A stretch of DNA of 64,000 nt from Batillaria attramentaria (GCA_018292915.2 JACVVK020000206.1:717501-781500); one strand, 5' to 3'. Positions 39,801-51,465 are shown, numbered from the stretch's first letter. The notes: a model not told the origin generated them from the letters alone. Translations and numbers: made by a program.

Positions 39801-40894
39801 GGAACCTCGCCTGACAACTGACGCGTGTCGCCAAGGTGCTGCCAGTTCCAGTGTGTCTCCGTTGTTCGGGAGCTGACTCCGACAGTGCAAAGTTCATAAT
39901 CGAGTCGTCTTGGAAAGATTGTTTCAGTGAAGGGCTCATCTGACCAAGCCGCTGCAAGGTCTGGTTTTCCAACTGAGTCTCTCGGAACTGCGTGCTTCGT
40001 AGTCGGCCTTGAAAGTCCAACGCGCGGTTACTGAGGTGAGTGGTGTGAAAAAGGCGTGACAAAAACAGTACGGGTACTTATAATCACTTTACGGCTGACT
40101 TGTCCACTGATGTAAGCCGAGTCGTTGGCCCGGCGTTATGCTGCTGTTACCAGCATTACTGAACTTAACCAGCATTTTTTTCTTCACGGCTTTCTGATCA
40201 GTTCACTTCAAGTTTTCAGAACGTCGTTAGTAGGGTGAATTACAGTGACCTATTCAGTTACGGTTAATTACTACCGTTTGTAGATCACTGAGTGTATTTT
40301 TCATTGTGAAAGTATGCACTTTCTCCCCCCCCCCCCCCCCCACACACTCTCTCTCCCCATAACGTTGATCAGATAAAATCTTTTGAATTTTGGATGGTTC
40401 CTCTGTGACTGAAATGGCTTGAAACATGTATAGTTTTGTCGCGACTGCCGTTCAGCTGGTGACAATAATCGTATTTATATATTAGTACGTTTAGTTTAAA
40501 GACCGTACAGGAAAGACGAAATTGCCCGGTGCGGACCGTATCAGTAGCGAACGCGATTTTTTTTCTCTCCCCTTTTTGCCTATTACATAGTTAAATTCTT
40601 CTAGGGCGAGTACATACACTCGAAACTCGTTTGACAGTTGAACTATTGATGGCAGAATGGTGAACCCAAGTCACACAAGATCATTTCAACGAGGAACACT
40701 TGAAAATGTCATCCTCGGAAGTTTGCCCTAGTAGCTCGAAGGACTGCCGGAGTTCAATTTGTGCGTGGCGGCTCAGTCAGGGAAGATAACAGCAGAGGAC
40801 TTGTTCAAACTTCATGTAGGGTTTTCAAGGGCTGTTTCGGTCCAAATCAGACATACCAAGCTCTGTGTGATCCTTACTTATACAGACACCAGCA
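36851..40894. other. intergenic stretch, no gene recognised
   Basis: ORFs are short and lack family motifs. A segment near 37320-37420 read on the minus strand looks faintly tRNA-like (GGTCGATGGTAAAG) but is not convincing. C tracts lie at 38292-38304 and 40325-40340. Confidence 0.45.
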
Positions 40895-40907
40895 GACGGT
40901 GCATTAC

Positions 40908-41016
40908 TTACTTACTTAGGCCCATGGCTCCAAGTGGAGCATAGGCCATCGACGACCCTTCGCCATCGCACTCTTGTTCTGGGCTACTCAGTTTTGCCAC
41001 TCCAGTCCAGTTGGTA
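40908..41016 (-). mobile_element. 5'-truncated LINE (family C), minus strand, with TSD
   Basis: Read on the minus strand it is the same 3' end: CGCGATGGCGAAGGGTCGTC-like sequence, then GATGGCCTATGCTCCACTTG and a GGCC(TAAG)n tail. The flanks GACGGTGCATTAC (40895-40907) and GACTGTGCATAAC (41017-41029) form a 13-bp duplication with two mismatches, so it is slightly older than its two relatives. Confidence 0.88.
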
Positions 41017-41029
41017 GACTGTGCATAAC

Positions 41030-41734
41030 AACACTCTTTTGGTGCCCATTGGGCATAATGAAACGCAAATGATCTATTAGAAGGCTGTGAATTTTTAAAA
41101 CTGAAAATAGTTTCAACGACTGTAGCCATGTTCCAGTGCAAATGCATTGCCCTCTCAGTTGTGAGAAGTGAAGGTGGCATTGTCGGTTAACCGCCTCACG
41201 AGTCGGTTAAACGATCCAATCACTTCTACACTGAATGGCAGCGTTCCCGAAAATACCTGATATAAATGCCTAATGCTCCTGCCGAGGGCCCCTGTCTACA
41301 ACTGGCATGTTTAAAGCCTCTATGTTCGTCAGTAACGCCGCTGAGACGGATGGAAAAGTGCCGGTTTCACAGCTCTAAGGCTGTTTGCCAGATAGAAGGT
41401 TGTTTCATTTGGCCGATGCGACCGATTTCATGACTGTATAGCTTCTAATATTAGAGAAATTATACATGTACGACTTTCTTTGAGCCTTTCCTGAACAGAC
41501 TGGGACTCGACAAAGCTTCCAAAAAATAGCCACAATCAGCGCCGTCTAGCTGGTCGCCGGTCAGTCCTAAACCAAATCACGTCGTATGGCCAGTATGCGG
41601 TACACTTCTAGAACGACTTATACGCCGACAAGAGTCACCACAATGGTCTCAGATGCTATATTGTGATCCAAGTGACTGATTCTGATGCGGCACAGATTCA
41701 GCGCATTCGATGAAAAGTTTTCCGCACGCCGGCT
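41030..41734. other. intergenic spacer between two family C insertions
   Basis: No gene, RNA or interspersed element was recognised in this stretch. Confidence 0.4.
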
Positions 41735-41746
41735 GTTGTATACCTG

Positions 41747-42180
41747 CTCTACGGATGCGAAACATGGAGGACAACGAAGACGATGCAGCAGAAAATCCAG
41801 ACATTTTTCAACACCTGTCTGAAGCGCATCTTCAACATCCGATGGCCAGAGAAGATCCGGAGCGAAGAGCTGTGCCGGGAGCGAGCGGGGCAGGAACCAG
41901 TGGCCATGCAGATCCTGCGGAGGAAGTGGGGCTGGATTGGACACACCCTCAGGAAGCCAGCATCCAGCACCACACGCCAAGCCCTGACATGGAACCCGCA
42001 GAGGAAAAGGAAGAGAGGCCGGCCTCACAACACCTGGAGGCGGGACACTGAGGCAGAGCTATATAAGCAGGGGACCAACTGGACTGGAGTGGCAAGAATA
42101 GTCCAGAACAGAGTGCGATGGCGAAGGGTTGTCGATGGCCTATGCTCCGCTTGGAGCCAGCGCCCCCCCCCCCCCTCCAA
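41747..42180 (+). mobile_element. 5'-truncated LINE (family C), C-terminal coding region, 12-bp TSD
   Basis: One continuous frame encodes the region downstream of the reverse transcriptase core of a non-LTR retrotransposon: LYGCETWRTTK, then IRWPEKIRSEELCRE, RRKWGWIGHTLRKP, RQALTWNPQRKRKRGRP, NTWRRD and a WRRVVDGLC end. This WIGHTLRKP / GRPxxTWRRD signature is common in animal LINE proteins. GTTGTATACCTG flanks it exactly at 41735-41746 and 42181-42192. The 3' end is a C tract instead of the TAAG tail of its relatives. The absence of stops suggests recent insertion. The clade is not assigned. Confidence 0.92.
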
Positions 42181-42768
42181 GTTGTATACCTGTGATACTC
42201 AGTGATACGTATTGGGACTTTAATTTTCACGATCACAGAGCATTGTATTTTTAGACTGGAGACACGAGCACAATCTGCATGACAACAATCTTAATGGGAC
42301 TTTAATGCTTTGTTCAGAGCGAGTGTTTGTGGCTGATAAACCAATGATTTATGAAGCGTGAACTATCAGCTAATTTGTCGCCGTTTGTCTGCACGTAATA
42401 TTCCGCGTCTGACACCGTGCTCCACTTGTCTCGTCACGTCAATGATCACCGAAGCTTGAAGTTTCCTTAAACGTGAGTGACAGCAACCATTCTGTCCACT
42501 TCTGGCAGAACGAAGTATCCAAAACGGATACTATGATATAGTACGTGTAGGATACTTTGCCAGAAATCAGTGGGCCGCTTTAGCGCCATTTTTGCCGGCA
42601 AGTCATCCGTGGTCTGAAAGACAAGCCGCAACTGCAGGCTACATAATACATTGTCTTCGTGCAAGTCCCCCGCGAAGTCGGCACATCAGATTTACTAATG
42701 ATTTAGGCAATACCTGTCATCCTATCTGGGCCACACCATCGACAGAGATATCTCTTTACGTCTGTGGG

Positions 42769-42770
<2 letters not shown>

Positions 42771-42848
<78 letters not shown>
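42771..42848. repeat. (CA)n microsatellite
   Basis: A pure CA run of about 78 bp. Confidence 0.97.
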
Positions 42849-42851
<3 letters not shown>

Positions 42852-43110
42852 TTTTTAGCAGGCCTAAACTGAGGTATACCAGCAGTGGGGCTACTACTGA
42901 CGGGGGCAAACGCCTGAAGGAATAGGCTATTTGTTTCATTGCTTCCGTTGGAATTTTCCTGTGTCAGTGTTTGTGGAAATTCGAGACTTCAGTTGTCTAA
43001 TACTACACATGTGTGTCTATATTTGTATAGCTTATCGTCCATCTGACCGAACCGTCGGCCGTACTTGGAGTAGGACACATACAAAATTATCCACCCTGGA
43101 AGTAAAAAGC

Positions 43111-43402
43111 CACCCCCCCCCCAAAAAAAAAAAAAAAAAAAACCCAACCAAACAAACAAACAATAAAAACAACAACAACCCCCCCCCCCCCCAAAAAAAA
43201 AAAACACCCCCCCAAGAAAAAACAACAACAAAAAACCCCAAACAAACAAAAACAAAATAAACAAAAACCAACAACAAACACCCCCCCCCCAAAAAAAAAA
43301 AACACAAAAAAAAAAACACCAAAAAAAACAAAAAAAAAACTTCAACCAAAAACAAAAAAGCAACAAAACAAACAAGAACCTAACAAAATACAACAACATA
43401 AA
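43111..43402. repeat. A/C-only low-complexity tract
   Basis: Nearly 300 bp composed almost entirely of A and C, with alternating poly-C and poly-A runs. G and T are nearly absent. The Phe/Gly-rich minus-strand ORFs are artefacts. Confidence 0.95.
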
Positions 43403-43449
<47 letters not shown>

Positions 43450-43517
43450 GTCACACACACACACACCGTCACACACACACACACCGTCACACACACACAC
43501 ACACACACACACCGTCA
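43403..43517. repeat. (CA)n with regular CCGT interruptions
   Basis: CA repeats are interrupted by ACCGTCAC units at intervals of about 20 bp near 43448-43515, a higher-order pattern within the microsatellite. Confidence 0.93.
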
Positions 43518-43799
43518 CACACTGACACGTACGCACATTTGCCGCCGTGGCGGCAATATATATATTAGCAACAAGTCTTCCAGGCAATGTACGAGGACAG
43601 TCTACGCTTTTAATACCCTGAATTATTCATAACTGCTACTCTTTCAAAACCCTAGATGTACCATAACTGCACACACCTGCTCTTTTCACTGCCGCTCTAT
43701 GCTAGTGAATGCGAGTCCATAGCCGGTCAACTCCAGGTAAGCACTATTTCTTATCAGCGATTATGTTTTTGTAACGAGTCCCGTCTTCTTGTGAATGCT

Positions 43800-44475
43800 T
43801 TATCGAGGGTTGCTATTTCACACCGGGTTGTCTGGCGTTTACAGGCGTAAAATTTATTTAAATCACTCAGTTTTTTGGAAGTAGATAGCATGAATACGGA
43901 ATCTGAACAGGCTGACTAGTAGGAAATAGTCACTGTTATAGTTTTCACGTAAACCGTACCTCAGTTGACATTGCATGTGAACCCAGTTCAGATGCCTGTA
44001 TCTCCGAAAATACTGAACCGATCGATTTCAAATTTTGGGTTTCTTAATAAATCAAGATTTTTTAACAGAGGGCTCGATCCAGGTAGGACTGCACACATGA
44101 TTTGCGAGTTATCCCCCTTTTCCGAAAAGTTGGCTTTCTGGCGTTTATTTATCTAAATCACTCCATTTTTTGGAAATAGATAGCCTGAATACGGACTCTA
44201 AACTGAGTCAATTTTGGAGGTAGTCGCTGTTATACTTTTGACGTAATCCATACCTCATGAAAGTGCTGGAGAACCCATTTTAGATCTCAAAATGGCTCCT
44301 ACTATATATAGATAATGTGTCTGGGGTGCCATAAAAAATATATTAAAAAATAGAAAAATTCCCTGCAGCCGTTATCGTCAGTGGACTCAAAACTTTGTAC
44401 TCAAAGCACATTTCCTCCACAAGCCACACACCTCACAAACATCGAAGAAGAGACGCACGCGCACTGACGTAAAGA
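43800..44475 (-). repeat. large interspersed repeat R, copy 1 (minus)
   Basis: This is the reverse complement of the region from 60715 to about 61400. Shared blocks include ATGTGAACCCAGTTCAGATG, CGATCGATTTCAAATTT, TGATTTGCGAGTTATC, GGTGCCATAAAAAATATA and the CGCGCACTGACG end. Two sub-repeats of about 290 bp lie within it, each with AAATCACTC(C/A)TTTTTTGG and GAATACGGA. It has no ORF. It stops at the start of the LINE fragment at 44478. Confidence 0.88.
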
Positions 44476-44477
44476 AG

Positions 44478-46290
44478 ATCTTTTAATTAAAGAAATACAG
44501 GAGATAGAAGCATGCATTAATGATGGCAATAGACTATTACTTGAAAAGAAAAAAGAAGCTCTTCAAACCCTAAGGAAAAATATATTGATGGCATGATTGT
44601 GAAATCCAGAGCCAAATGGGTACAAGAAGGGGAAAGAAACTCGAAGTATTTTTGTAGTTCAGAGAAAAGGAATTTCGTGGACAAAACTAGATGTACAAGA
44701 TATCAAAGGAATCAAAATAAATGACAAAGTAGAAGCCCTGTTATCTCAGTTTGCTGACGACACCTCTATATGCTTAGATGGTACCAGGAACTCATTTGAA
44801 AAATGCGTAAAATGTCTAGATTTGTTTTCCTCTATATCGGGATTGAAAATAAATTTCGAAAAAACGCAGGTCGTTTGGATTGGCGCTAAGAAAAACTGTT
44901 CTGTTACATTCATGCAGCAGTTACGCCTTGTTTTGAACCCGGGAATATTTAAAGTTCTTGGGGTTTTCTTTTCCACACAGATAAAAGATATTGTTACTTT
45001 AAATTATGAAAATAAGCTGATGGATATTCAACGTATTCTTTCATCATGGTCAAGGAGACAACTGACACCACTTGGCAAGATAGTAGTTATCAAAAGTTTT
45101 GTAATGTCTAAAATTGTCCATTTATTAATGAACATCCCAGATCCTCCACAGATTTTTCTGAAGGAACTTGAAGACTGCCTTTTCAAATTCCTGTAGGGTG
45201 GGAAAAGAGCCAAAATAAAGAAGTCAGTTGTGTCTTCGGCCTATGAAGAGAGAGGGTTAAGAATGTTGAATGTCTACTCCTTTATAGCTAGTCTGAAGAT
45301 AGGATGGCTGAGAAGGGTGTTTGGTGTGGAGTCTCTTCTTACAGATTTAGTATTTAGCACTTGCTCTGATATCAAACATTTAGCGAAGTATGGAAGTGAA
45401 TATGCGAATCTTGTCATGAGCAGATGTAAAAATAATTTTTGGAGGGATGTCGCCAAACATTACAAAAAACTTTGTACCACTTGTGCACCCAAAAAAGTAG
45501 ATGAGTTTTTGTTGGAGCCTATTCATTATAACATTAACATTCTTCGAGATAAAAGAACAGTCCATATTGGAGAATGGGTGGAGAGAGAAATCCTTGTGAT
45601 AGGAGACCTACTGAATGACGATGGAGAGTTCTTCAGTTTCCAGGAACTTAAGACTAAATATCCAGGTTTAACAACTAACTTTGTCTTGTACAATGGTATT
45701 GTTAGTGCCATTAAGAAATTTAAGCGTAAATGTGACCTGGATGCTGGCTTGGGCATTCAGAATACTAGTCTTTCAAAAGTATGGAACCTGATAATGAAAT
45801 GCGATAACAAACGAGTTTACTCAATCTTAACAAACGCCCAGTCTGTCCCATCGTGTATTCAGAAGTGGGAACAACATTTTTTAAGCGACTTTAACTGGAA
45901 ACATTTTTCTCAAACCTATTAAAACTACATTGGACACACAACTTCGATGGTTCCAGTTCACAGACTGTTGCATAGATTGTTACCTACAAATAGATATCTC
46001 TACCTATGCAGAAGTGTACATTTTGTGATGCGGAAGAAGAAAACCTTGTGCATTTATTTTGGGATTGCCCATTTGTCCAAGAATTCTGGGCTGATGTGTT
46101 ACGTTTGCTCCAGGAAAAGTGTCAACATTGTATGAACATGGTCTTTTCTGACATCCTGGTAATTTTTGGTATTAAGCACCAATTCAAAATTGACAAAGTT
46201 TTTGATTTGATTCCGGCTTTTATTAGCCAAGTTCCATATAAATCCAAACTGCAGAATACTGTTCCTAACAAAGCTGCATTTGTACAGATG
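44478..46290 (+). mobile_element. degenerate L1/Tx1-type LINE (ORF2 fragments)
   Basis: A broken non-LTR retrotransposon ORF2. From 44478 come a coiled linker (EIQEIEACINDGNRLLLEKK) and RAKWVQEGERNSKYF, the usual segment between endonuclease and reverse transcriptase. A deletion then removes the N-terminal part of the RT core. The frame resumes with the catalytic motif QFADDTSI (44751-44774), GLKINFEKTQ and a long C-terminal region to a stop at 45922. After a frameshift a zf-RVT-like block follows: CTFCDAEEENLVHLFWDCPF (about 46010-46070). Stops at 45196 and 45922, frameshifts and the deletion make it inactive. It ends abruptly near 46290, where an unrelated repeat begins. Confidence 0.93.
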
Positions 46291-46380
46291 TTGCTCGGCC
46301 AACTGTGTATTGTATACGAACAGGGCGAACGCGCACACGTACGTAGTTCCAGAGGTTCGGCCGAAGTAGTTCTCTTTCTA
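46291..46380. repeat. outer copy of a GTTCGGCGAACTG-type repeat
   Basis: AACTGTGTATTGTATACGAA and GTTCCAGAGGTTCGGCCG occur here and again about 126 bp downstream at 46425-46500, inside the TIR element that follows. It may be an end of an earlier insertion of the same family. Confidence 0.7.
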
Positions 46381-47321
46381 AAGGCCGTTCTTAACCGGGC
46401 GAACCACCAGTCTGGCGAACTTGTTCGGCGAACTGTGTATTGTATACGAACAGGGCAAGCGTACGCACGTACATAGTTCCAGAGGTTCGGCCGGACTAGT
46501 TCTCTTTCTTAACCGACCGTTAATGATATGCATACGTCATCGCCCGAACAAGGCGGACTCGGAAGTTGAGACAATCGTAAACAACCAAAATGGGCGCCTT
46601 CGTAGATCGAGACGACCAGGCATTTGCGGTAGTTATCGTTTTGAGTGAACTCTTGGAAGCCGAGGAAGAGGAGATAAGAGGAAAAGAGCGCAAGAGAGGG
46701 AAATGTGAAGTGAGTCGATAGCCGCGATGCCGTCCGCCATTTTCCTCAAGTTTGTACATGCGCACAACAGCTCTCCCCGATCAACCAATCAGAGCGCAGG
46801 ATCGGCAAAAGGATCGCGAGGGTTTCCACGACACGCTATGCAGTCCTCGAACCTAGTTCGCCGAACCTTTCGAACCAGGGTTTCCGCACAAGTATTTGGT
46901 CGGTTAAGAAACAACGTGCGCGAACCTAGTTCGCCGTACTCTCCGAACCTAGTTCGCGAACCAAAAGTCTGCCCGGTTAAGAACGGCCTTTAACCGACCG
47001 TTAATGATATGCATACGTCATCGCCCGAACAAGGCGGAAGTTGACAATCGTAAACAACTTTGTTCATGCGCACAACAGCTCTCCCCGAGCAACCAATCAG
47101 AGCGCAGGATCGGCCAAAGGATTGCGAGGGTTCCCACGACACGCTGTGCAGACCTCAAACCTAGTTCGGCGTACCTTTCGAACCAGGGTTTGCGAAGAAG
47201 TGTTCAGTCGGTTAAGAAACAACGTGCGCGAATCTAGTTCGCCGTACTCTTCGAATCTAGTTCGCCGTACTCTTCGAACCTAGTTCGCGAACCAAAAGTT
47301 CGCACGGTTAAGAACGGCCTT
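46381..47321. mobile_element. TIR element with internal duplication, TA-flanked
   Basis: The left end AAGGCCGTTCTTAACCGGGC is inverted at AGAACGGCCTT, which occurs twice at the right (ending 46990 and 47321). TA dinucleotides abut each end, as in Tc1/mariner-like elements. The module beginning AACCGACCGTTAATGATATG occurs twice (46510 and 46992), each followed by CAACAGCTCTCCCCGA, AACCAATCAGAGCGCAGGAT and GAACCTAGTTCG motifs. No transposase was seen. Confidence 0.82.
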
Positions 47322-48239
47322 TAAACACGTGGAGACGAGAAGCTGGGGTGGAAAAAGGAGGTTAGGAGGTCAGTTGTGTACGTGATAATCTTCGTGTCTG
47401 GCAGCATGCGAGTTTAAGAATGAGGCCAAAAGGAAACGCGGGGGTGGGGGATTCAACTTGTTCTGTCATTGTGGCGGGTGGTAATATGTACAGGCTTCGA
47501 ATTCGACTTATCCGTAGTCAGCAAACAAAAAATTGTTTGACTTAAGCGTGTTTCGACTTAGCTACGTATTCTTCAAATTTCGACTTATCCGAAGTAAAAT
47601 TAGTCTTACAAAGAACGGGTTCTGCCGGGGATTTTTGTTGTTGTTGTTTGACTTAGCCGAATTTCGACTTATCCGTGTTCGAGTTACGCGAGCGGGGGTG
47701 TAGTATAAATTTTGCTTCCATTGTCATTATATTTCGGCAGGCAGGCATACTCTACCACTTGTTTATGTGTTTGTGAGCGAGTTTGTGTGTGTACGTGTTT
47801 GTCTGTGGGTGTATGTGTGTGTATAGTGCATGCATGAACGCTAAAGGAAAACTTTTGCACTTGTAGAGTCTAAGTTTTGTATGAATAATACTAGAGAAAT
47901 TGACCAGTCGTTAGAAGACCATCAGATCGCACCTTGTGCTCTAGTCAAATCCTTGCGGAACATATGTGTGTAAATAGCTGTAACTCCTTAGATATAGATT
48001 ACATTGCTCATGTGTATACATGATTTACTGCTAAATGGTGTGCACAAGCTTGCTGTCCTCAGTGCTCCACATTGCCAGTTTTTTTCGTTTGTTGGTTTGT
48101 TTGTTTTTTCTTATGTATGCACGCCTACTTTGTAATTTGCCTCCATGGCCTTTGACTGTGGCATTACTACCAGGTTATCTTTCAAGTTATTTCATTTATG
48201 CGTGGAATGCATGCACATTGTCTTCGTCCTTGTCATTGT

Positions 48240-48240
<1 letters not shown>
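47322..48240. other. non-coding spacer with repeated CGACTTATCCG motif
   Basis: Between 47500 and 47700 TTCGACTTATCCG and close variants recur (GACTTATCCGTAGTC, TTCGACTTATCCGAAG, TTCGACTTATCCGTGTTC), a short-motif cluster suggestive of a pogo-like or other MITE remnant. No gene was recognised in the rest. Confidence 0.45.

Positions 48241-48242
<2 letters not shown>

Positions 48243-48318
<76 letters not shown>
48243..48318. repeat. (TA)n microsatellite
   Basis: About 76 bp of pure TA, a likely cruciform-forming tract. Confidence 0.97.
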
Positions 48319-48320
<2 letters not shown>

Positions 48321-48514
48321 AAAACAGAATTTAAAAAAATAACGCTGGTTGCTGAAAGAAGCCAAAATCCATTTGCAGACGGCAAAGAATGAGGACGTTT
48401 TCAGTCCCCCCAAAAGACGAAACGAAACAAAACTCATTTACGTTGAGGTTTCTAAAGTGTGACTGTTTACAATCAGCTGATGAGCTAATAGTCAGAGCGA
48501 GAGACCATAATACC

Positions 48515-49995
48515 TTGTTTTGCATCATATATGGGTTTCTAGATGAAAAAATGGTGCTGATTCCGAATCCGACGAGTGCCAGACGGTAAATGTTGGGCAA
48601 TTTGAAAGAGAGGCTGAAAATCAAAATGGCCGCCAAAGAACCTTAAAATGCTTTATTTTGGTCGCACATATGTACGCAAGAACTTTTTATCAGTGATTTC
48701 AATGTGAAAAAAGGGTGCTGATTCCGAATCCGACGAGTGCCAGAGTGTATATGTTGAACATTTTGAAAGAAAGCCTAAAATACTAAACGGCCGTCAAAAA
48801 AAAAAAAAAAAAAACCTGAAAAGCGTTGTTTTGCCGTATATATCAAAATGTGCGACTTATTTTTGGAAAGAAACGATTTTTTCAGTGGTTTTTACATGAA
48901 AAAGCATGCTGATTCCAAATCCGACGAGTGCAAGACTGTAAATTTTGACGATTTTGAAAGAGAGGCTGGAATTCAACATGGCCGACAAGAAACTTACATT
49001 GCTTCTTTTTACCGCCTACATGAGGTACAGCAATTAACTTTTCGCCAAAAACCAGAGATTTTGAGTGGTTTCCATATAAGAAAAGGGTGCTGATTCCGAA
49101 TCCGACGAGTGCCAGACTGTAAATGTTACGTATTTCGAAGGAGATGCTAAAATTCAAAATGGCCGTCCAAAACTTAAAACGCGTTGTTTTGCCGCATAAT
49201 GAAAATTGCACAACTTATTATTCAAAAGAAAAGAAGTTTTTAAAAGGTTTTCACATGAAAAAAGGATGCTGATTCCGAATCCGACGAGTGCCAGACAGTA
49301 AAGTTTAGCATTTTGAAACAGAGGCTGAAAATCGAAACGGATGCCAAAAACTGTAAACGCGTTGCTTGTCCGCAAAAAATGAAATTCAAAAATTTTTTCT
49401 TTGACAGAAACGAGTTTTTAAAGTGGTGTCTATGAGATAAAAGGATACAGAATCCGATTCTGATGAGTGCCAAACTGGAAATATTGAACATTTTGAAAGA
49501 GGCTGTGATTCAAAATGGCCGCCCAACATCATAAAACGCGTAGTTTTGCCGCATAAGTGAAAACCAGTAACTTTTTTTTCTGAAAGAAACGTGATATTTC
49601 CGCGGTTTTTGTATGAAAAATGGGTGATGATTCCGATTCTGATGAGTTACATACTGTAAATGATGACAATTTTGAAAGAGAAGCTGAAATTCACAAATGC
49701 CTAAAAATAAACTGCATTACATTGTTTTGCCGAATATAATTATGAAAAGCAAGAACTTCTTTTCGGAAGAACACGAGATTTTCCTGTGGTTTCTTTATGC
49801 GAAAAGTGTGCTGATTCTGATTCCGAAGAGTGCCAGACTGTTATTGTGTCGCATTTTGAAAGAGAGGCTTTTATTCAACATGACCGCCTCCCCAAAAAAA
49901 TAATATATAAAAAAATAACACGCGTTGTATTGTTGCATATATGAAAAACGATAACTTATTTTTGGAAAGGAACAAGATTTTCCATTGATTTCCGA
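48515..49995. repeat. tandem array of about 180-bp units (8 copies)
   Basis: The anchor GATTCCGAATCCGACGAGTG recurs with variants at about 48559, 48720, 48911, 49092, 49271, 49448, 49629 and 49812, a spacing of mostly 178-191 bp (one of 161). Each unit also carries CATTTTGAAAGAGAGGCTGA, CAAAATGGCCG, a CGTTGTTTTGCCG motif, and a run like GAAAGAAACGA...GGTTTT...ATGAAAA. Units differ by roughly 10-25 percent by eye. No ORF spans them. This looks like a short satellite array. Confidence 0.93.
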
Positions 49996-50560
49996 CAGAA
50001 GCTGAATCTAAAATCATTTATTTGCAATCGACATTGTGTACCCCTGCCGTACATAGACTCACTGCATTTTCTTTTCACTTGCCCTCTTCGAATCGGACTT
50101 TCCCGGGCGAGTCCACTTTGAAGACGGCGGGGAAAGACTGTACAAAGCTCTGACGTCAGTAGCACAGTAAAACATTTTCTGACGCAATCAATGTTCCCCG
50201 TGCAAAAGTAGATCAGTCTTTTGACATACATTGTTTTCCTTGCCAGAAGGGCTCCGGGCTGATTCTATATGCTGGAATTACAAAATTTGCCCAACCTTTC
50301 CAGTTTGGCACCCGACGGATATCTGAAGAGACGTGATGGACCTTCCCAAATCTGCCCCCCCCAAAAAATAAAAAAAATCTCATATATGATTCAAATCAGG
50401 GTGGTGCATGACCGTAAGAAGGAGTGTCGCTCTGACTATAATGTTGAATTACGGCGAGGCTTTCAGGTGTTTTTCGCACACAAATCCGTCCAGGTGGTCC
50501 TCGCAGTTGACATCAGTCAGAGTGAAATCCCCTTGTCCGTCCAGAGCTTGACAACCGCCC

Positions 50561-51465
50561 CCAGGGGACCTATGCATGGACACAACCTTCCGTAGGCACA
50601 GCCTAAACGCCAAGTCTCAGACTTGGCAGTCTCGGTCTAAATTTCTTGCGTAACCGCTATGCATGGACGCGGACAACAGCCCAGACAACCAAGTCTCAGA
50701 CTTGAAGTCGGCCTACGTGACGTCATCTACTTTATCTAAATTTAGAGTGTGGGATTCCGGTATTCCCCAGCCAATTGTGGGAGTACGCATGCGCATGTGT
50801 TCAACGAGACAGCCCAGCGCCGCGGGAAAGAAACAGCCAGCGGGATGCCTTACGCAATACACACCGCGCGCGGGCGGTCAGTCGGCCGGTACATGTGGCA
50901 GACTTACCCACCACGCGGCACTGTGCATCAGTTAACTGCGAGTCAAGTTGAACCTCCCCCGGGCCGGACTCAGACGTAATAATACTGAACAACAGAAATA
51001 AAGGGGAATATTGCTTACGGAATGGATGACATACTCCCATATCACCTCTCAAGGAAGGTGAGCAAACTAAATGCAGAAATCTTTAGTGAGACTGGCACAG
51101 CGCAGGTCACAGTGACATGCTGACCAGATCGGCTGAGCCACTGATGAGAGTGCCATGCAAAACAGTACACACCAAAGACGCTCGCAGTATAGTACATATA
51201 CCCATAAAACATGATCTAGGCCTTGGCATAGTCGAATGAAACTCCACAACACCGAAAAACGCCATGCTGATTGTCGTTTAGGCCGAGCCTACGGCATTTA
51301 GGCCGCCGATTTCGCGTGACTAAATCGGGGCCGTTTAGGCTGCCGTTTAGGCCCTGACTACCCCGTTGTCTGTGTCCATGCATACCGATTTCCGAGATTT
51401 AGTCAGAGCCTACGAATTTAGGCAGGGCCTACGCGTTTAGGTCGTGTCCATGCATAGGTCCCCTG
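50561..51465. mobile_element. about 905-bp element with TIRs and subterminal repeats
   Basis: CCAGGGGACCTATGCATGGA at the left is exactly inverted at the right as TCCATGCATAGGTCCCCTGG. TATGCATGGAC recurs inward on both sides (50660s and 51390s), and the right arm carries many TTTAGGC(C/T) and GCCTAC motifs. Two short tracts share CCAAGTCTCAGACTTG, itself nearly palindromic. The interior shows no transposase. The CAGGGG start is reminiscent of hAT ends, but no 8-bp duplication is evident. Confidence 0.82.

Noticed and set aside
42989..43399. Phe/Gly-rich membrane-like minus-strand ORFs
   Set aside because: They are translations of an A/C-only low-complexity tract.
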